The notes: generated by a model from the letters alone, not told the origin. 64,000 nt of DNA from Solea solea (GCF_958295425.1 NC_081136.1:24930890-24994889); one strand, 5' to 3'. Positions 19,876 to 30,670 are shown, counted from the stretch's first letter. A program made the numbers and translations.

Positions 19876-20489
19876 TAGTGTTGTAGTACTCGAGATCGGT
19901 CTTGATCTCGAGACCAGTCTGCACTTTTTTAAGGTCTCGGTCTCGTCTCGGAATCGACTGCATTTTTACTCGGTCTTGTCTCGTTCTCGGACAAAGCGGA
20001 CTCAGGATTTTATTTCAAGACCGGTCAAGACAACTGTGGGGCTATCAATAAATTAACCTAACTTGTTAATGTCATTACTGTGATTTTGCGTAAATCGTAT
20101 TGCTTCGGGTACAACCAATAATTGACTCATTTATCATTTGAAATTGTTGTCGCCGTTAACGGCTGTCACCCCTCCCGCCCCTTTTCACACGCCTCCCCGC
20201 AAAAGTGCATGTGAGTGACATGAGAAGAGGCCGTGAGAAGATGTCAGCCAACTCATCTAAGATAAAATTTGCTTACCTGAACCACAAAGACTTTTTGTGT
20301 ATAAATACCTCCAAAAGAAAACACAGCGCAACGTGTACATTCTGCAAAGCGACGCTAACGGAGACGGCTGGAACTACGTCCAACTTTTACTGCCTCAGTC
20401 TTGGTCTTGTCTTGGTCTCGATACGCTGTGGACTTGCCTCGACTTGCCTCGACTTGGTCTCGGTTTAGGTGGTCTTGACTACAACACTA
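19876..20489 (+). mobile_element. Non-autonomous hAT element, internally deleted
   Basis: Perfect 12-base terminal inverted repeats, TAGTGTTGTAGT (19876-19887) and ACTACAACACTA (20478-20489), bound a 614-base element. Both subterminal regions are crowded with GGTCTCG/GGTCTTG motifs, the usual binding-site arrays of hAT transposases. The interior keeps only the first part of a transposase frame, so it could move only with an enzyme supplied in trans. No exact 8-base target duplication remains. ACTGCACC on the left and ATTGACACC on the right are compatible with a decayed one. The length suits an internal-deletion derivative of a roughly 2-3 kb parent. Confidence 0.75.
20241..20396 (+). pseudogene. 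Truncated hAT transposase, BED-type zinc finger start
   Basis: From the ATG at 20241 the frame reads MSANSSKIKFAYLNHKDFL, then a basic stretch and CTFCKATLTETAGTTSNFY. The C-x-x-C pair and the TSNFxRHLxxKH-type context are those of BED zinc fingers that open hAT transposases (family knowledge). The sequence breaks just before the expected paired His residues and continues as CLSLGLVL, which is translated subterminal repeat. The deletion junction therefore lies close to 20388-20396. The open frame extends upstream to 20205 and downstream to 20468, but those parts are not transposase. The catalytic DDE core and dimerisation domain are absent, so no activity is possible. Confidence 0.65.
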
Positions 20490-21022
20490 ATTGACACCTA
20501 TAACCCCATAGGCAAATGATGCTATAAATGAAGTGAGAATCAAGCTTTTTACACTCAGCAGAGTTGCCCCCTAGCGGCAAATCAATACATTCTTAATTCC
20601 TGGTTGCCTTCAAAAGTGAAGATTATATCCACTTTTTCTACATGGTTTATGTTTATTATTCATTATATAAAACAGATACTCGCTGTGATAGCTCTTGTGA
20701 CATTATGCTGCATCTTCACAGGTGGGGGTTAGATCTTTATTATCTCTCTGTCACATTAAAGCTCCTAAACTGACCACAGATGTGTGAAGACACACGGGCT
20801 CGGTAGCACAGAAGCACACGTGGCCGCAAACAATAACACGCTGATCAGTTCAAACCCGTGCAGATATAAACATGCGTAACACAAATGGACAAACTCACGC
20901 GAACACAAAGTGACATACAAACATAAATTGCAGACAGCGTCAAGTTGTTACCTACCTGTCCTATTTGTCCTCTCCTATTTTTTCCTTCTCACATACTGTA
21001 CTATTGTGAACTCTCCCTCTTC
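20490..21022. other. Non-coding sequence with a family D fragment
   Basis: CAGAGTTGCCCCCTAGCGG at 20560-20578 matches the edge of family D at 3416-3434. The remainder is AT-rich and unrecognised. Confidence 0.4.
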
Positions 21023-21058
21023 TCACACACAAACACACACACACACACACACACACAC
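21023..21058. repeat. (CA)n microsatellite
   Basis: About seventeen CA units with one AA interruption near the start. Confidence 0.9.
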
Positions 21059-21129
21059 TAGCACTGCACCACTCACCCCCACCACTGACAAGATACATGA
21101 TGAACGCATCCACAGTGATTTATAATAAC

Positions 21130-21616
21130 TCAATTCAGAGCGATTCCATTGCAGAGGAGGAAATTGAACAAACAGGCCATGTTATCTGTCACCAGATGAC
21201 CCAGTTCAAGTTCAAGAAGCTGCCTGTCAAGTACAATTGACTGCACAACTGATATATTAGACCTTAATGGCAGCAGAAAAAAGAGGCTCTTAACGATTGC
21301 CTTTGCTGGGCATGTGAAGGTCCCACAGAGGGCTGGATTGCAAAAAGGAAACAAATGGTTTCCTGAAGTAGTATCCTCCTTCAAAGAAAAAAAAGAAAAT
21401 CCATCTGATACAGATGCTGCTGTGGTACGCAGAAAAGAGTGTTTGGAAAGTGAGCGAGCCTTTTCTGGATTAAACCGCATCTCTTCACCTGAGGAAGTGA
21501 CAAATGGTTTATTTATCTGGGAATCTCTTAGCGAACAATTTTTAAATCTTTTTTTTATCTTGTCAAGCAAAAATGTAACCGCCCAAAATGGTCAGTTTCC
21601 TAATCACATGTCTTAG
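21130..21616 (-). other. Long overlapping open frames of unknown meaning
   Basis: A 146-residue minus frame (21130-21570) and a 100-residue plus frame (21314-21616) overlap. The plus frame contains a fairly protein-like stretch (KGNKWFPEVVSSFKEKKEN, DTDAAVVRRKECLE). Neither is recognised, splice signals are not convincing, and no ATG context stands out. Could be a decayed retroposed copy or chance. Confidence 0.18.
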
Positions 21617-22618
21617 AGCTTCCCAAATATCTGAGTTTTGTGGCCCCTATAATTCTGCAAACCTTCTAAGGCCCATGTTCAAATTTGTATTAAAATTAAA
21701 CTAGTATATCTCTATTACTAATAAATAATCATGATACTGATCAAAATAGTTCGGTAGCTCAAAAGCAAACTTAAAAACAAAACAAACTTAATGTACGCTT
21801 TTCCCTCAGAAAAGTGTACATTAAAGCTGCAGTGAATAGCTTTTAAATATGAATAAATGAATGTTGGATACAAACCATTGTCAAATCACTCTCACACCTA
21901 CAGTCAATTTAGAGTGTCCAATTTACCTAATCCCCATATTGCATCCCATACCACTGAAATGAATAACTAATTAAAAGAAAGAAATAATAAATCCCAAACT
22001 AAGCCCACTTTATTAAACTTGTTCTGCTACCTTTTCTCAAAAAAATTAATCTTTTTTTGTCCTTCTTGTTTTTGTTGCTTGTTTCATGTTGTCCTCTTTT
22101 ATATACTATTATCACTGCCCTGCATGTTTTGTGAGTACACAATTACTCCAGTGCACAAATTAATAATAAAGTGAATCACAATGCTAATTTTGGCTTCTCT
22201 CAGAAGTGATTGTCTGGTATTTGAAAGGCGGGCTCCACTGATCAGGTGTTCCCTTAACAACTGCCTGCATGTGTCAGTCACAGCTGCTGCCCTTCCTTTT
22301 CACCACACAGCTTCAACCCCTTCCTGGATTCAGTCTGGACCAGCAATGCTACATTAAAAGACAGATGCACTATGCATAAATTATGGACGCACCATAGAAA
22401 CAAAAATCTAATGTGCAACACAGCAGAAGGTGGACCTCTCCCTCCACACTGGAGCTTTTAAAACAACAGACTTGTGCATGCTTCTAATTAAAACACTGCG
22501 TAATTGGGGTATTATGCTGCTTTGGTGCAAAATCAAATGCTTCAGGATCACTGGTCCATCATAAACTTGATTCATATAGGATAGATTACCTGAGGCAGTA
22601 CCTCTAGCACCCATATTC
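21617..22618. other. AT-rich non-coding sequence
   Basis: ATTAAAGCTGCAGTGAATAG at 21820-21839 is one of the recurring TTTAAAGCTGCAGTA-type starts. The rest holds no recognised feature. Confidence 0.4.
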
Positions 22619-22718
22619 TATATTATTATTAATATTATTATTAATAATTATTATTATTATAATAATAATAATAATAATAATAACAATCATAATAATAATA
22701 ATAATACTATTATCATTA
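22619..22718. repeat. (TTA)n/(TAA)n microsatellite
   Basis: About 100 bases of TTA and its reverse complement TAA, with small interruptions. The two halves are mutually complementary, so it can fold back. Confidence 0.9.
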
Positions 22719-23420
22719 GGGCCCAAGCACGAATGCTAGGGGCCGAAACGGCTCCTATAGCATGAATTAGTGCGAGGAACCTATTATTTTCCTTCATGTT
22801 TACATTTTTGAGGGGGTTAACGTGCATAAAAATGTCAGGTCTGGCGAAAATGCGATATGGTCATAGTGGTCGGACTCATGTGTTGCACCAGGGCTCTAAA
22901 GCGCCCCCTAAGGTGAAACGTGGATGGAGCAAAAAAGTTGCAACACTTAAGTTGCACCAAATTTTACAAAACTTGGTGGGAACTTGTTATAGCCCAAGAC
23001 GAACAAAAAAGTAAATTGGGACCACGGCCTCTACTCAACAGGAAGTCAGCTATTTTGAATTTGGTGTCCATCTTGGCTATTTGCGCGCTACAAACTAGTC
23101 TCAGCATGTTTATCATACCAACATAAAAAAAACCAAAACAAATAACAATTTGAACTAGACTCATCAAAGACAAAAAAAGTTATCGAAAAATGTTGCCGCA
23201 GCCACGGCAACCATTTGGAGGTTTGGAGAATTTCAACCATTCGTCACGAAACAGGAAGTTCCCTATAACCTCGCCATATGATGATCTATAACCTTGAAAC
23301 GACACAAGAGATCGAGCCTGAACACGTCTATGGACACAAACTTCACTCAACCAGGGCTCTATAGCGCCCCCTAAGGTGAAACGTGGATGGAGCTGAGGTC
23401 AGGGCACTGCTGCAGGATTT
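22719..23420 (+). repeat. Dispersed repeat starting GGGCCCAAGCACGAATGC
   Basis: The opening GGGCCCAAGCACGAATGC, the phrases GGGGCCGAAACGGC, TAGTGCGAGGAACCTATT and GCTCTAAAGCGCCCCCTAAG are hallmarks of a repeat I recognise as widespread in teleosts. A 43-base segment (22888-22930) recurs almost exactly at 23351-23393, so the interior is itself duplicated. It sits directly behind the (TTA)n tract, which may be its insertion site or end. Class unknown. Confidence 0.6.
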
Positions 23421-24059
23421 TATTGCAGTTAAAATGTGCAAGCAAAAGGATGTGTGGTCGATTCCAGGTGGAAAAATCAAATGTTTTTTAACGTAATTGG
23501 TCCAGTAATGGCTCAAATTTTTGCGGCCAGTTAATCTACAAACTTGTCATGAACAATCCGTCACAAAACCGAGAAGAGATGATTGGAGCAGATGTCGGCA
23601 AACAATCTAAAACTCGATGTATTGGCTTTATCAAGACGTCCGCGAAACATATGTTGCAGCATATGGGGAGGTGATGGAGATCTCATCTGTGGTTTCACTC
23701 CGCGTTAAAGTTTGGAAAAAAAAATACATCAGTGCAGGTCCGGTTTTAGGAAAACACATTAACCTTTTTGGGGAAAAAATGAGGCAAAGCGCAGCTGGGG
23801 GCAATTCAGATTTTCAGCGTTGCACCTCAGTCCACTACTGATGTGATTCCAAAAGGCCTGTATTTTTTTTACAGTGAACTTAATTGAACTCAAGTTTAGA
23901 CCTCGTTCTGACCTGCTATTAGCATCCGTTGTCAGCTGTCCGATCATGTACAGATCCTGAATGTGTCTTCATATCCAACCACAGAGGTGGTTTGAGGACA
24001 CACACGTGACCACATTCCTGTGCCTGTATGAACACAATCTCTCGTCATGACGCCTTAGA
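23421..24059. other. Non-coding sequence
   Basis: Unrecognised. It may include further interior of the preceding repeat up to about 23560. The phrase ATCCAACCACAGAGGTGG near 23970 is repeat-like. Confidence 0.35.
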
Positions 24060-24420
24060 GCAGGGCTCGAAAAACTAAAATGACCCGAGGGCCACTGAGT
24101 ATCTACGTCAGGAGGCGTGAAAAAGAAGTGAAAAAGAAACAAAAACTAATTTTTTGTTTTGGATAAAAGCAATTGTTCAGTAAGGGGAGGGCTATATGAG
24201 TTGAAAATGACATCACAATATTCTATCATGATATCACAATAACAACATTTGTGACGATATTTCACATCATTTCAAAATAAAAGAGTCTGTGTTGATACGG
24301 GACAGTATTTAGCTCACAATGAAAACATATTCATGATGCAAAAGGAATCTATATCTATATTATATAAAAAAAAATACAGAAATAACTCATAACTTGGTGG
24401 ACCACGTAAAATTGCTGATG
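24060..24420 (+). mobile_element. hAT-like MITE family H1, left-hand part
   Basis: Begins GCAGGGCTCGAAAAACTAAA and GACCCGAGGGCCACTGAG. It continues with ACATTTGTGACGATATTTC, TTTCAAAATAAAAG and ACATATTCATGATGCAAAAG, which are shared with 32300-32395 and 17251-17275. GGTGGACCACGTAAAATTGC near the end parallels GGAGGGCCACATGAAATCG at 17350. The right terminus is lost. Confidence 0.6.
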
Positions 24421-24685
24421 TCCTCTTTACATCAGTGCAGTTTTACTGTATTATTTACACTAATCAGCACTATTGATGAGTATATGGATGAATACTTTTT
24501 GTTTCCCTATGTTGAACGTTCATGGTCCCTCTCTGGAAGCCGTTTTTTTTTTTTAAGAAAATTAGGTCATTTTCTACTTCACTGTTTTTTTTGAATAATT
24601 TGTTGTATGTGTTTTGACTACTTTTAACTCATTATTGATTGCGGGAAGTCAAATCCATAAATACTATTCCAACTTCACCTAAAGC
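24421..24685. other. AT-rich non-coding sequence
   Basis: Contains T tracts near 24541 and 24586. No feature recognised. Confidence 0.45.
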
Positions 24686-25325
24686 ACTATTCAGATGGGA
24701 TTAGTTTTTCATGGGTAGGTGGAGTAATGTCATTTTACCACAGGGCATTTGTAATATTAATGACCAATTCGCACGGGATAAGAAAAAGTCGGTAAAACTA
24801 CCACAAGGGGGAGAGGTAAATCGATCTCTTGTCGTCATGTGCGTACTGCGCTGCTTCCTGATATCTGAAGTGCAGATGCACACGTCAACATAAAAGTGAA
24901 AATCTGGATCAGGGAGGAAAAAAACGCTGTGTTTCATAATCAGTTTCAGTTTGAGGTCATGGTGCATGACATTTAGGAAGAGATTTGTTTCCCAAAAGCG
25001 ATTCCAAGTCCTGCGCTTCTGACAAGTGCTTTTGACCTTCTTTTGACTCGGAATGGTGTTTCGTCCAACGCAGAAAACACCCAAAGGCCGCCTAGTACGA
25101 AAGTGAAAGTGAAGCGCCTCCATGCTTGAAAATCAAGATGAAAAACAGGATATATAGGACAGAATGTTTACACGGATATTTACTGCTGGTCTATTCGCAC
25201 TGGATTAAAATGACCTGGGGTCGTTTTTCCAGACCTTTTTAGCCAGGGTAAATATCACTGTAATCTTTTCTGACATCGTCCGGTAATGGTTACTGACATG
25301 GAACATTCGGACGGGACTAAAATCA
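24686..25325 (+). repeat. 640-base repeat with four copies of ATTCGCACGGGATTAA
   Basis: A 16-base motif occurs in direct orientation at 24689-24704, 24767-24782, 25193-25208 and 25305-25320 (ATTCAGATGGGATTAG, ATTCGCACGGGATAAG, ATTCGCACTGGATTAA, ATTCGGACGGGACTAA). Two copies cluster at each end of the block. Paired motifs near both ends suggest subterminal binding sites of a non-autonomous DNA transposon, although no inverted termini were found. The 140-residue minus frame inside is unrecognised. Confidence 0.5.
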
Positions 25326-25652
25326 CTGAGAAGCTTTGGTAATAATCACCCTAACCTCTCAGCTGAGCTCAGTCTGGTATGGATGGTATTATTCTGATTA
25401 TAGAGCGGTGTGTCTGTTGGAGGCAAAACAGAAGAAAGCCACTTTATTGCTCTGTAAAATTCTTGGCTTACAGTATTGTTTACTTTTTTCATTTTTTCAG
25501 TATATGCTGCCATTCCCATTATTATCAGGAGAGTATAATAATAGTATTACATTTTATTTAGAGAGCCTCTCAAGCCAGCCAAGGACACTTTACAGTGTAA
25601 GCATTTAAAACAGGTAATGTGTAAAAGAATGATAAAAAAAACAATAAATAGG
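25326..25652. other. Non-coding, possible repeat fragment
   Basis: GAGAGCCTCTCAAGCCAGCC and AAGGACACTTTACAGTG near 25560-25600 recall an antisense fish repeat end. Nothing else seen. Confidence 0.35.
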
Positions 25653-25708
25653 GATATATATGTATATGTGTGTATATATGTATATGTATATATATATGTA
25701 TATATGTG
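25653..25708. repeat. (TA)n/(TATG)n compound microsatellite
   Basis: Alternating TATATG, TGTG and TA units over 56 bases. Confidence 0.9.
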
Positions 25709-26039
25709 CTTATGCACCGCCCAGTGTTCCTGTCAGTGCACACCAAAAATCTTCTTTTCCCAGTGATAAAAGTAGCAACTCGTGAATTAATAATTAGTTT
25801 GCACATTACAATAAGGCTCCATTTATAAATAGTAGTGGCTCATTAGTAAGATAAATGGGTCACATGCAGTAACAGACTCAGCACGAGACGGAGTGCAAAC
25901 CGTTGAGACGTGTAAATAAATGCTAATTAATTGTTTGTGAAGTGTTAACAACCAAATTGATCAACTTATCCTAAATCATCTATGTGTCCTATTATAAAAG
26001 TGGTTTTATTTGCTGGTTTTTTACCACTTGACGACTAAA
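25709..26039. other. AT-rich non-coding sequence
   Basis: No gene or recognised repeat. Confidence 0.45.
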
Positions 26040-26340
26040 AACAGATAAAGATCCGAAACAGAAACACACCTGCGCTGTAATTACTGTAACGGTATCTGCA
26101 ATTAACACCTGTAAAGCGACTCCGCGTTAATTAGGCCGCGGCTGTGCGAACAGGAGTCAGCGAGGCCACGTTTCTGCACATTTTTTTTTCTTACCGCCGA
26201 GATAAAAATAAAGATGAAACGCTGAGCCTGTTATTTTCATGCAGCTCTCCAAAGCAAGATCGATAATATGCTTATAAATGAGTCAAGCCCTCTGCAGTCA
26301 GCTCTGATCTCGTCTGTCACACATTATTCTGTAAGATGTT
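26040..26340. promoter_or_regulatory. Candidate conserved non-coding element
   Basis: Unique-looking sequence with GCTGTAATTACTG, CTGCAATTAACACC, GCGTTAATTAGGCC and AGCAAGATCGATAATATGC, plus several CpG sites, and without simple repeats apart from one T run. Such clustering of ATTA cores with GC-rich spacers is typical of developmental enhancers. There is no coding frame. Confidence 0.35.
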
Positions 26341-26814
26341 TAAAAAAAAAAGGAAAAAGAAAAACGAATACCATGAGACTGATGCTGGTGTCTGGCAGTA
26401 CAAATATAAATGACACCCCTCTTACATAATTCTACTGTAACACTGCTGTTATTGCAGTCATTAGTCTAAATTATTGACTCATAATGCAGCATTTGTGTCC
26501 TGCCATAGCTCCGTCTGAAGTTTAATTTCTATGTAAATGCATTTGTACCCTGTGTAGTATTTGTCAGCACATCATTTGTTGAAATGAGATGTGGGATGTG
26601 TGAAAGTGAGATACTTGAGGAAAAGAAGAAGTCCAATTTCTCTAAGTTGGAACATGGTGTCTGGTGTAAAAAGGAAGGAGAAGTGTGTTGTTGTTGTTGT
26701 TTCTCAGGAAGCAAGGGAACAGAAAACAGTAAAGCTTTTCCTACACAAAGTGACCATGAGGTGAAAAGTCGACCACCTTGTAGTCAATTGCATCAGCGGC
26801 GTTCAAATACAGTG
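26341..26814. other. Non-coding sequence
   Basis: A short TTG repeat at 26686-26702 precedes a TTTCTCAG acceptor-like phrase, but no exon follows. No recognised gene. Confidence 0.4.
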
Positions 26815-26994
26815 GGGTAAATAGGCCGAGCAAAGTCAGCTACAGACTTTTCAGAGGCAGATTTTCCAGATCTAGTGAAATTAGATTCAAATTATTTGTT
26901 TCATTTTCTACCGACCCTGGTATATACAGAAGAAAAGTATTTCTGAATGTCCTCCAAGTACCACCAGAGGAGTACCACAGTTTGAGAACCATGG
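26815..26994 (-). mobile_element. hAT-like MITE family H2, copy B (antisense, truncated)
   Basis: Ends ACCACAGTTTGAGAACCATGG. The inner part GCCGAGCAAAGTCAGCTACAG is the reverse complement of 39599-39620 in copy A. CCTCCAAGTACCACCAGAGG is shared with copy C at 48278-48297. It is an internally deleted copy. Confidence 0.65.
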
Positions 26995-27792
26995 TTTTAA
27001 AACAGCCAAGACAGACTTCAATACTTTTTGTTATTTTTCATTACCCATCTTACTTGATTTTATTCCATTTAACTTGCAATGCAGATTCATTTGACACAGG
27101 GTGTGAATGCCCATTAAAAGAATACTTCACCGATTTGCATTTAGCTTTGTATTACTAGAATAGCATAGTATTTTTGAAAACATTTTGAAAAATTGTGCTC
27201 CCCAATCTCAGTTTTCCCCTGCGTTTCCCCATCATTCAAATGCATTTTTTTTTAAAGGCAGGCAACATAGAGACACTGGCAAGATGTGTACAGACTTTCA
27301 AGGAACAATACCGGCATTCCCAACTGCATGGAAACACCACATGTTCCAGTTAGTTCACCCCGTCTGTCTGTTTGTGTTTCCGCACTTGCACTTGCCAATA
27401 TGACCAACAGAGGCCGACAGAGGCTTGTTTTTGCTTGCGAAGCAAATTCCAGCGTAATTTCTGGTCATTCATCTCTTGGCCGTTAGCCTTGCCCTTGGCC
27501 ACCTGTGTTTTTAGCTAAAATCATTCACAACACACAGAAATCTAGATATCTTTAGACACATTTACGTAGCCAAACATTATTTACCTGAAGTTTTTCTTGG
27601 TGTTTATTTGGTAGTTTGCACATTTAGCGCATGACTGTTGCAAGATATACAACTAGGCAAGTTTTTTTTGATTATACTACCCTTTAAAGTAAACAAACAA
27701 CAGTGACACTTGTTTTGTAGTGAATATCAACATTTAATACAATTTATTGTGTTACATTTATATCAATAATAGTCAAGCACAGGTGATTCTGA
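26995..27792. other. AT-rich non-coding sequence
   Basis: Small frames at 27185-27486 are unrecognised. No repeat hallmark. Confidence 0.45.
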
Positions 27793-27809
27793 GGTGGTGG
27801 TGGTGGTGG
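27793..27809. repeat. (GGT)n microsatellite
   Basis: Between five and six GGT units. Confidence 0.8.
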
Positions 27810-28391
27810 GAAGGGGGCCCCAATCAAATTCTTCTTTGGGCCTCATAAAGGCTTGGGCCAGCACTGGAAGCAAAGGTGAAAAAAACACACCATAGTGACT
27901 AAACTACTGGTGTTTTTTTTTACTAGGCTCATTCAAGTTCAAAACTCTGAGGTTTATCCACAAATTTTAGTTTGAAAGGTGTGGAAAAATAGAGAGTCGG
28001 TCCATTCCTCCCGCTTTGCAACAAAAACGGTGTCCCGAGAGGACCGTGATTTACTGAGCGGATCATTAGTCGTCTGAAATCGAACGTGCGACTTCCCATT
28101 TGCAGTAAGCAATTAAAAATTTTCAATTGTCTCCAGAACTCCACGCCGAAGTGGGTGTAATGGGACTTCAACACAAAGAAGCCAGTGGTGCAAATTCTGC
28201 CACAGCTCAATAAAAGATTAAAAAAGCAACTGAAGGTCACGTTCAGCCAAGTTTCATTTAGTTTCAAAAACACCCGCACAATAAAGTTGAAAGAGGGTTT
28301 TTTTTTTTCCTCTCTGAATATAGATCTGCACAAATACACAGTGCTGAAGATAATGTTCTCTCTGAAATTACATTTTAGCTGTTAGATATAC

Positions 28392-28392
<1 letters not shown>
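27810..28392. other. Non-coding sequence
   Basis: A 136-residue minus frame (27929-28339) is open but leucine/phenylalanine-rich and unrecognised. AGCAATTAAAAATTTTCAATTG at 28108-28129 holds an AT palindrome. Confidence 0.35.
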
Positions 28393-28425
<33 letters not shown>

Positions 28426-28444
28426 TAAATATACATATATATAA

Positions 28445-28476
<32 letters not shown>
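28393..28476. repeat. (TA)n compound microsatellite
   Basis: TA runs separated by two near-identical ATATAAATATACATATAT segments, together 84 bases. Confidence 0.9.
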
Positions 28477-28800
28477 ATTTACATTTTGTTTTGTTGCATC
28501 TCCAGATATACAGCATGAATCAGTACATTTTCCTTCCTTTATAGACGTCGAAGGCTAACATTTAACACTTAACAAAAAGTATGTTTGTATGGTCCACCAT
28601 TTAATATCATGCCATCATAAAAAAAACATGGCCCGGGACTTCCTGCCCAGGCACTGCTGCCAACGAGGTGATAGGATATTGACTTTATAATACAAAATAT
28701 ATTTGCAAGTAATGTAAGTACTAATTGTTTGCATTGGTTAAAATGATTGCATTATTGTATGTATTACATTCTACATTAAATTACATACAGTGTATAAGCT
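28477..28800. other. AT-rich non-coding sequence
   Basis: Nothing recognised. Confidence 0.45.
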
Positions 28801-28801
28801 T

Positions 28802-28940
28802 AGTACCGTAATTCCTAACCGGCTGAATAAATGCCAGATATTGAAAGTGAAAGTTATCTTGGAAAAAGGGGCGGGAAAAAATCACTCAATGAAATTTTTT
28901 TTTAAATCGTGATGGTCGTAAGAGGTTTAAAACGAACCAC
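28802..28940 (+). repeat. Dispersed repeat starting AGTACCGTAATTCCTA, copy 1
   Basis: Shares, in order, AGTACCGTA-ATTCCTA, GCCAGATATTGAAAGTG, TCTTGGAAAAAGGGGCGG, CACTCAA and GATGGTCGTAAGAGG with 46102-46291. Those are two copies of one family with different internal indels. Confidence 0.65.
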
Positions 28941-29166
28941 TTTTATAACCACGAAATGCCCTTGTTAATGTATTAAGAAATACCTTATAAATACGTGTCT
29001 AAATAATGTGATTATGAGCGTAAATGTAATTGGGATTGCAGTTCAGTTGAGCGAGGCGTGAGAACCAGAACATGCTCACTGCTCACTCAAAATAAGAAGA
29101 TAACTACGTGCCCTCTTTGGCGTGCTGTTTGTTTTAATGCACACCTTTCACCAGGTGCAAGCCTTT
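28941..29166. other. Non-coding spacer
   Basis: Nothing recognised. Confidence 0.4.
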
Positions 29167-29418
29167 TCAGTCACATTTGATGAATGCTCTTTGATTCTGA
29201 CCTTGATCACCAGCAGTAGCGTGTGAACGGAGCATTGCCGCTTTCAATTTTGACGCAAATATTGGGTCATCATTGGACATCATCTCTTGAACTAGGACCT
29301 GTGAGAGCGCAGGTGCTCCCTCATCCTCCTCTTCCCACGTCAGACACGTGGTGGGAGGGAAATTGGAGCGAGAGATAAAGGGAAGCTCCAGTTTTGTTTT
29401 CAAAACATGCTGCTCCAT
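29167..29418 (-). CDS. Protein-like open frame of unknown function
   Basis: From an ATG at 29418 the frame gives 83 residues; it stays open upstream to a stop at 29466. Its composition is more protein-like than any other frame in the window. There is an acidic patch (TWEEEDEGAPALSQVL), a mixed helix-like stretch (VQEMMSNDDPIFASKLKAAM) and a charged end (QGQNQRAFIKCD). No low-complexity DNA underlies it. I do not recognise a family, and no signal peptide or membrane segment is present. No splice acceptor, promoter or poly(A) signal is evident. It sits 230 bases from a dispersed repeat. It could be a decayed retroposed gene, a transposon-carried frame or, less likely, a small intronless gene. 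Confidence 0.2.
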   Translation of the reverse strand: MEQHVLKTKLELPFISRSNFPPTTCLTWEEEDEGAPALSQVLVQEMMSNDDPIFASKLKAAMLRSHATAGDQGQNQRAFIKCD

Positions 29419-29466
29419 TTCTGGCCAAAATCCTTCCGCGCTCACTCTGTTCCACTCAGCATTTTA

Positions 29467-30579
29467 GGCGCCAGGGTTGTTCAGCCGTCTTTATCAACAG
29501 TCTGTTACTGAAACAAAAGATCCAACTGTTTACTTTTGCTTGTCATTAGTTAGTAACGTATAACAACGTGCAGTTATTGCTTGTCTTGACCTGTTTCTGA
29601 TTAATAACCTATGCAATGAAGAATATTCACTTTTGTTACACCGTGTGAAATAATGTGATGAATTGACTTTTTATGGGTTGTTGTTTTTCATTACCCTTTT
29701 TTCATTATCCATTTTGTGCCACTGTGTTTTTATTACTTTTGATCTTTTGAGTTTTAAAGCTAAGTTCTTTGGAAGAGTGAGGTGAGGGATATTCTGCTGA
29801 AACATGAACCTTGCTCCATGTTACACACCATACCTTTTAATGACCGTGGACTTCACTGCTACAGCAGCTTGTTACTGAAGAGCTACACTCAACTTTTCCC
29901 CCCTCCATCTTCTCAGCCGTAGACCCAAGGAACCAGTTGGCAGCAAACCAATAAGACAGAGCAAACTCTGGAAAGCTATGAGTGTAAAAGTTGTGTGGAT
30001 AAGTTATAGAAACTTTTTCCTTGTGCACACAGCGGGATTTGTGTGATTTCGTTATGGAAAGAAGGGCAAAAACAAAGACGTGACATTCTCACCCAGCCAA
30101 GTGAACCTAAAAGAAGGCACCGCCTATCGAGAGGCTTCCCTTATTCGTTCTATCAACCTAACCCTAACCCTCTGCAAGACTCGATTTTCAGCTTTAACCT
30201 CTTAGATGTCAATAACCGGGACACAGAGCAGCAAAGGGAGAGAAAAGCGTTGACCTGCACTAGACTTCAAAGTTCTGTCAGCTACTACGACTACAATTCT
30301 ATACATTATATAACTACAACTCACCTCATTACCCCGTAAACAATGCTATACAATTAGCTGAACCTAAAAAGGTTGAAGGGGCTTTTTATAATCAATTGGT
30401 CACAGGTCTTCTCGCAGACATAAAAATCAATGGATGGCCCATCATAAAAGCTGTGCTACCGTAATGTTTGAGGGCACCATGACATCGAGAACCTTCGATT
30501 ATCGGCCGCATGTGAAGGACCTTCAGAAGGCTTTCATGAAGGATGATTTTTAAAAGTATGTATCTATGGTGAATGCTAT
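29467..30579. other. AT-rich non-coding sequence
   Basis: A short CCTAACCCTAACCCT stretch at 30158-30172 is telomere-like but only two and a half units. The 98-residue plus frame across it is unrecognised. Confidence 0.4.
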
Positions 30580-30670
30580 AGCGCTTTTCTAGTCTTGATG
30601 ACTCAAAGCTGCTATATACTACAATTGCTGGCACAGCTGTCAGGAGCAAGTGTCTTGCCCAGGTACACGG
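30580..30670 (-). mobile_element. SINE-like family B, 3' portion, antisense
   Basis: TATAGCGCTTTTCTAGTC is the reverse complement of the GAAAGCGCTATATAAA end seen at 46598-46614. AAGTGTCTTGCCCAGGTAC is a phrase typical of the body of this fish family. The tRNA-like head is missing. Confidence 0.45.

Noticed and set aside
26684..26760. Exon after the (TTG)n TTTCTCAG acceptor-like signal
   Set aside because: No donor site or recognisable coding frame follows.
30158..30172. Telomere-like CCCTAA repeats
   Set aside because: Only about two and a half units, well within chance.
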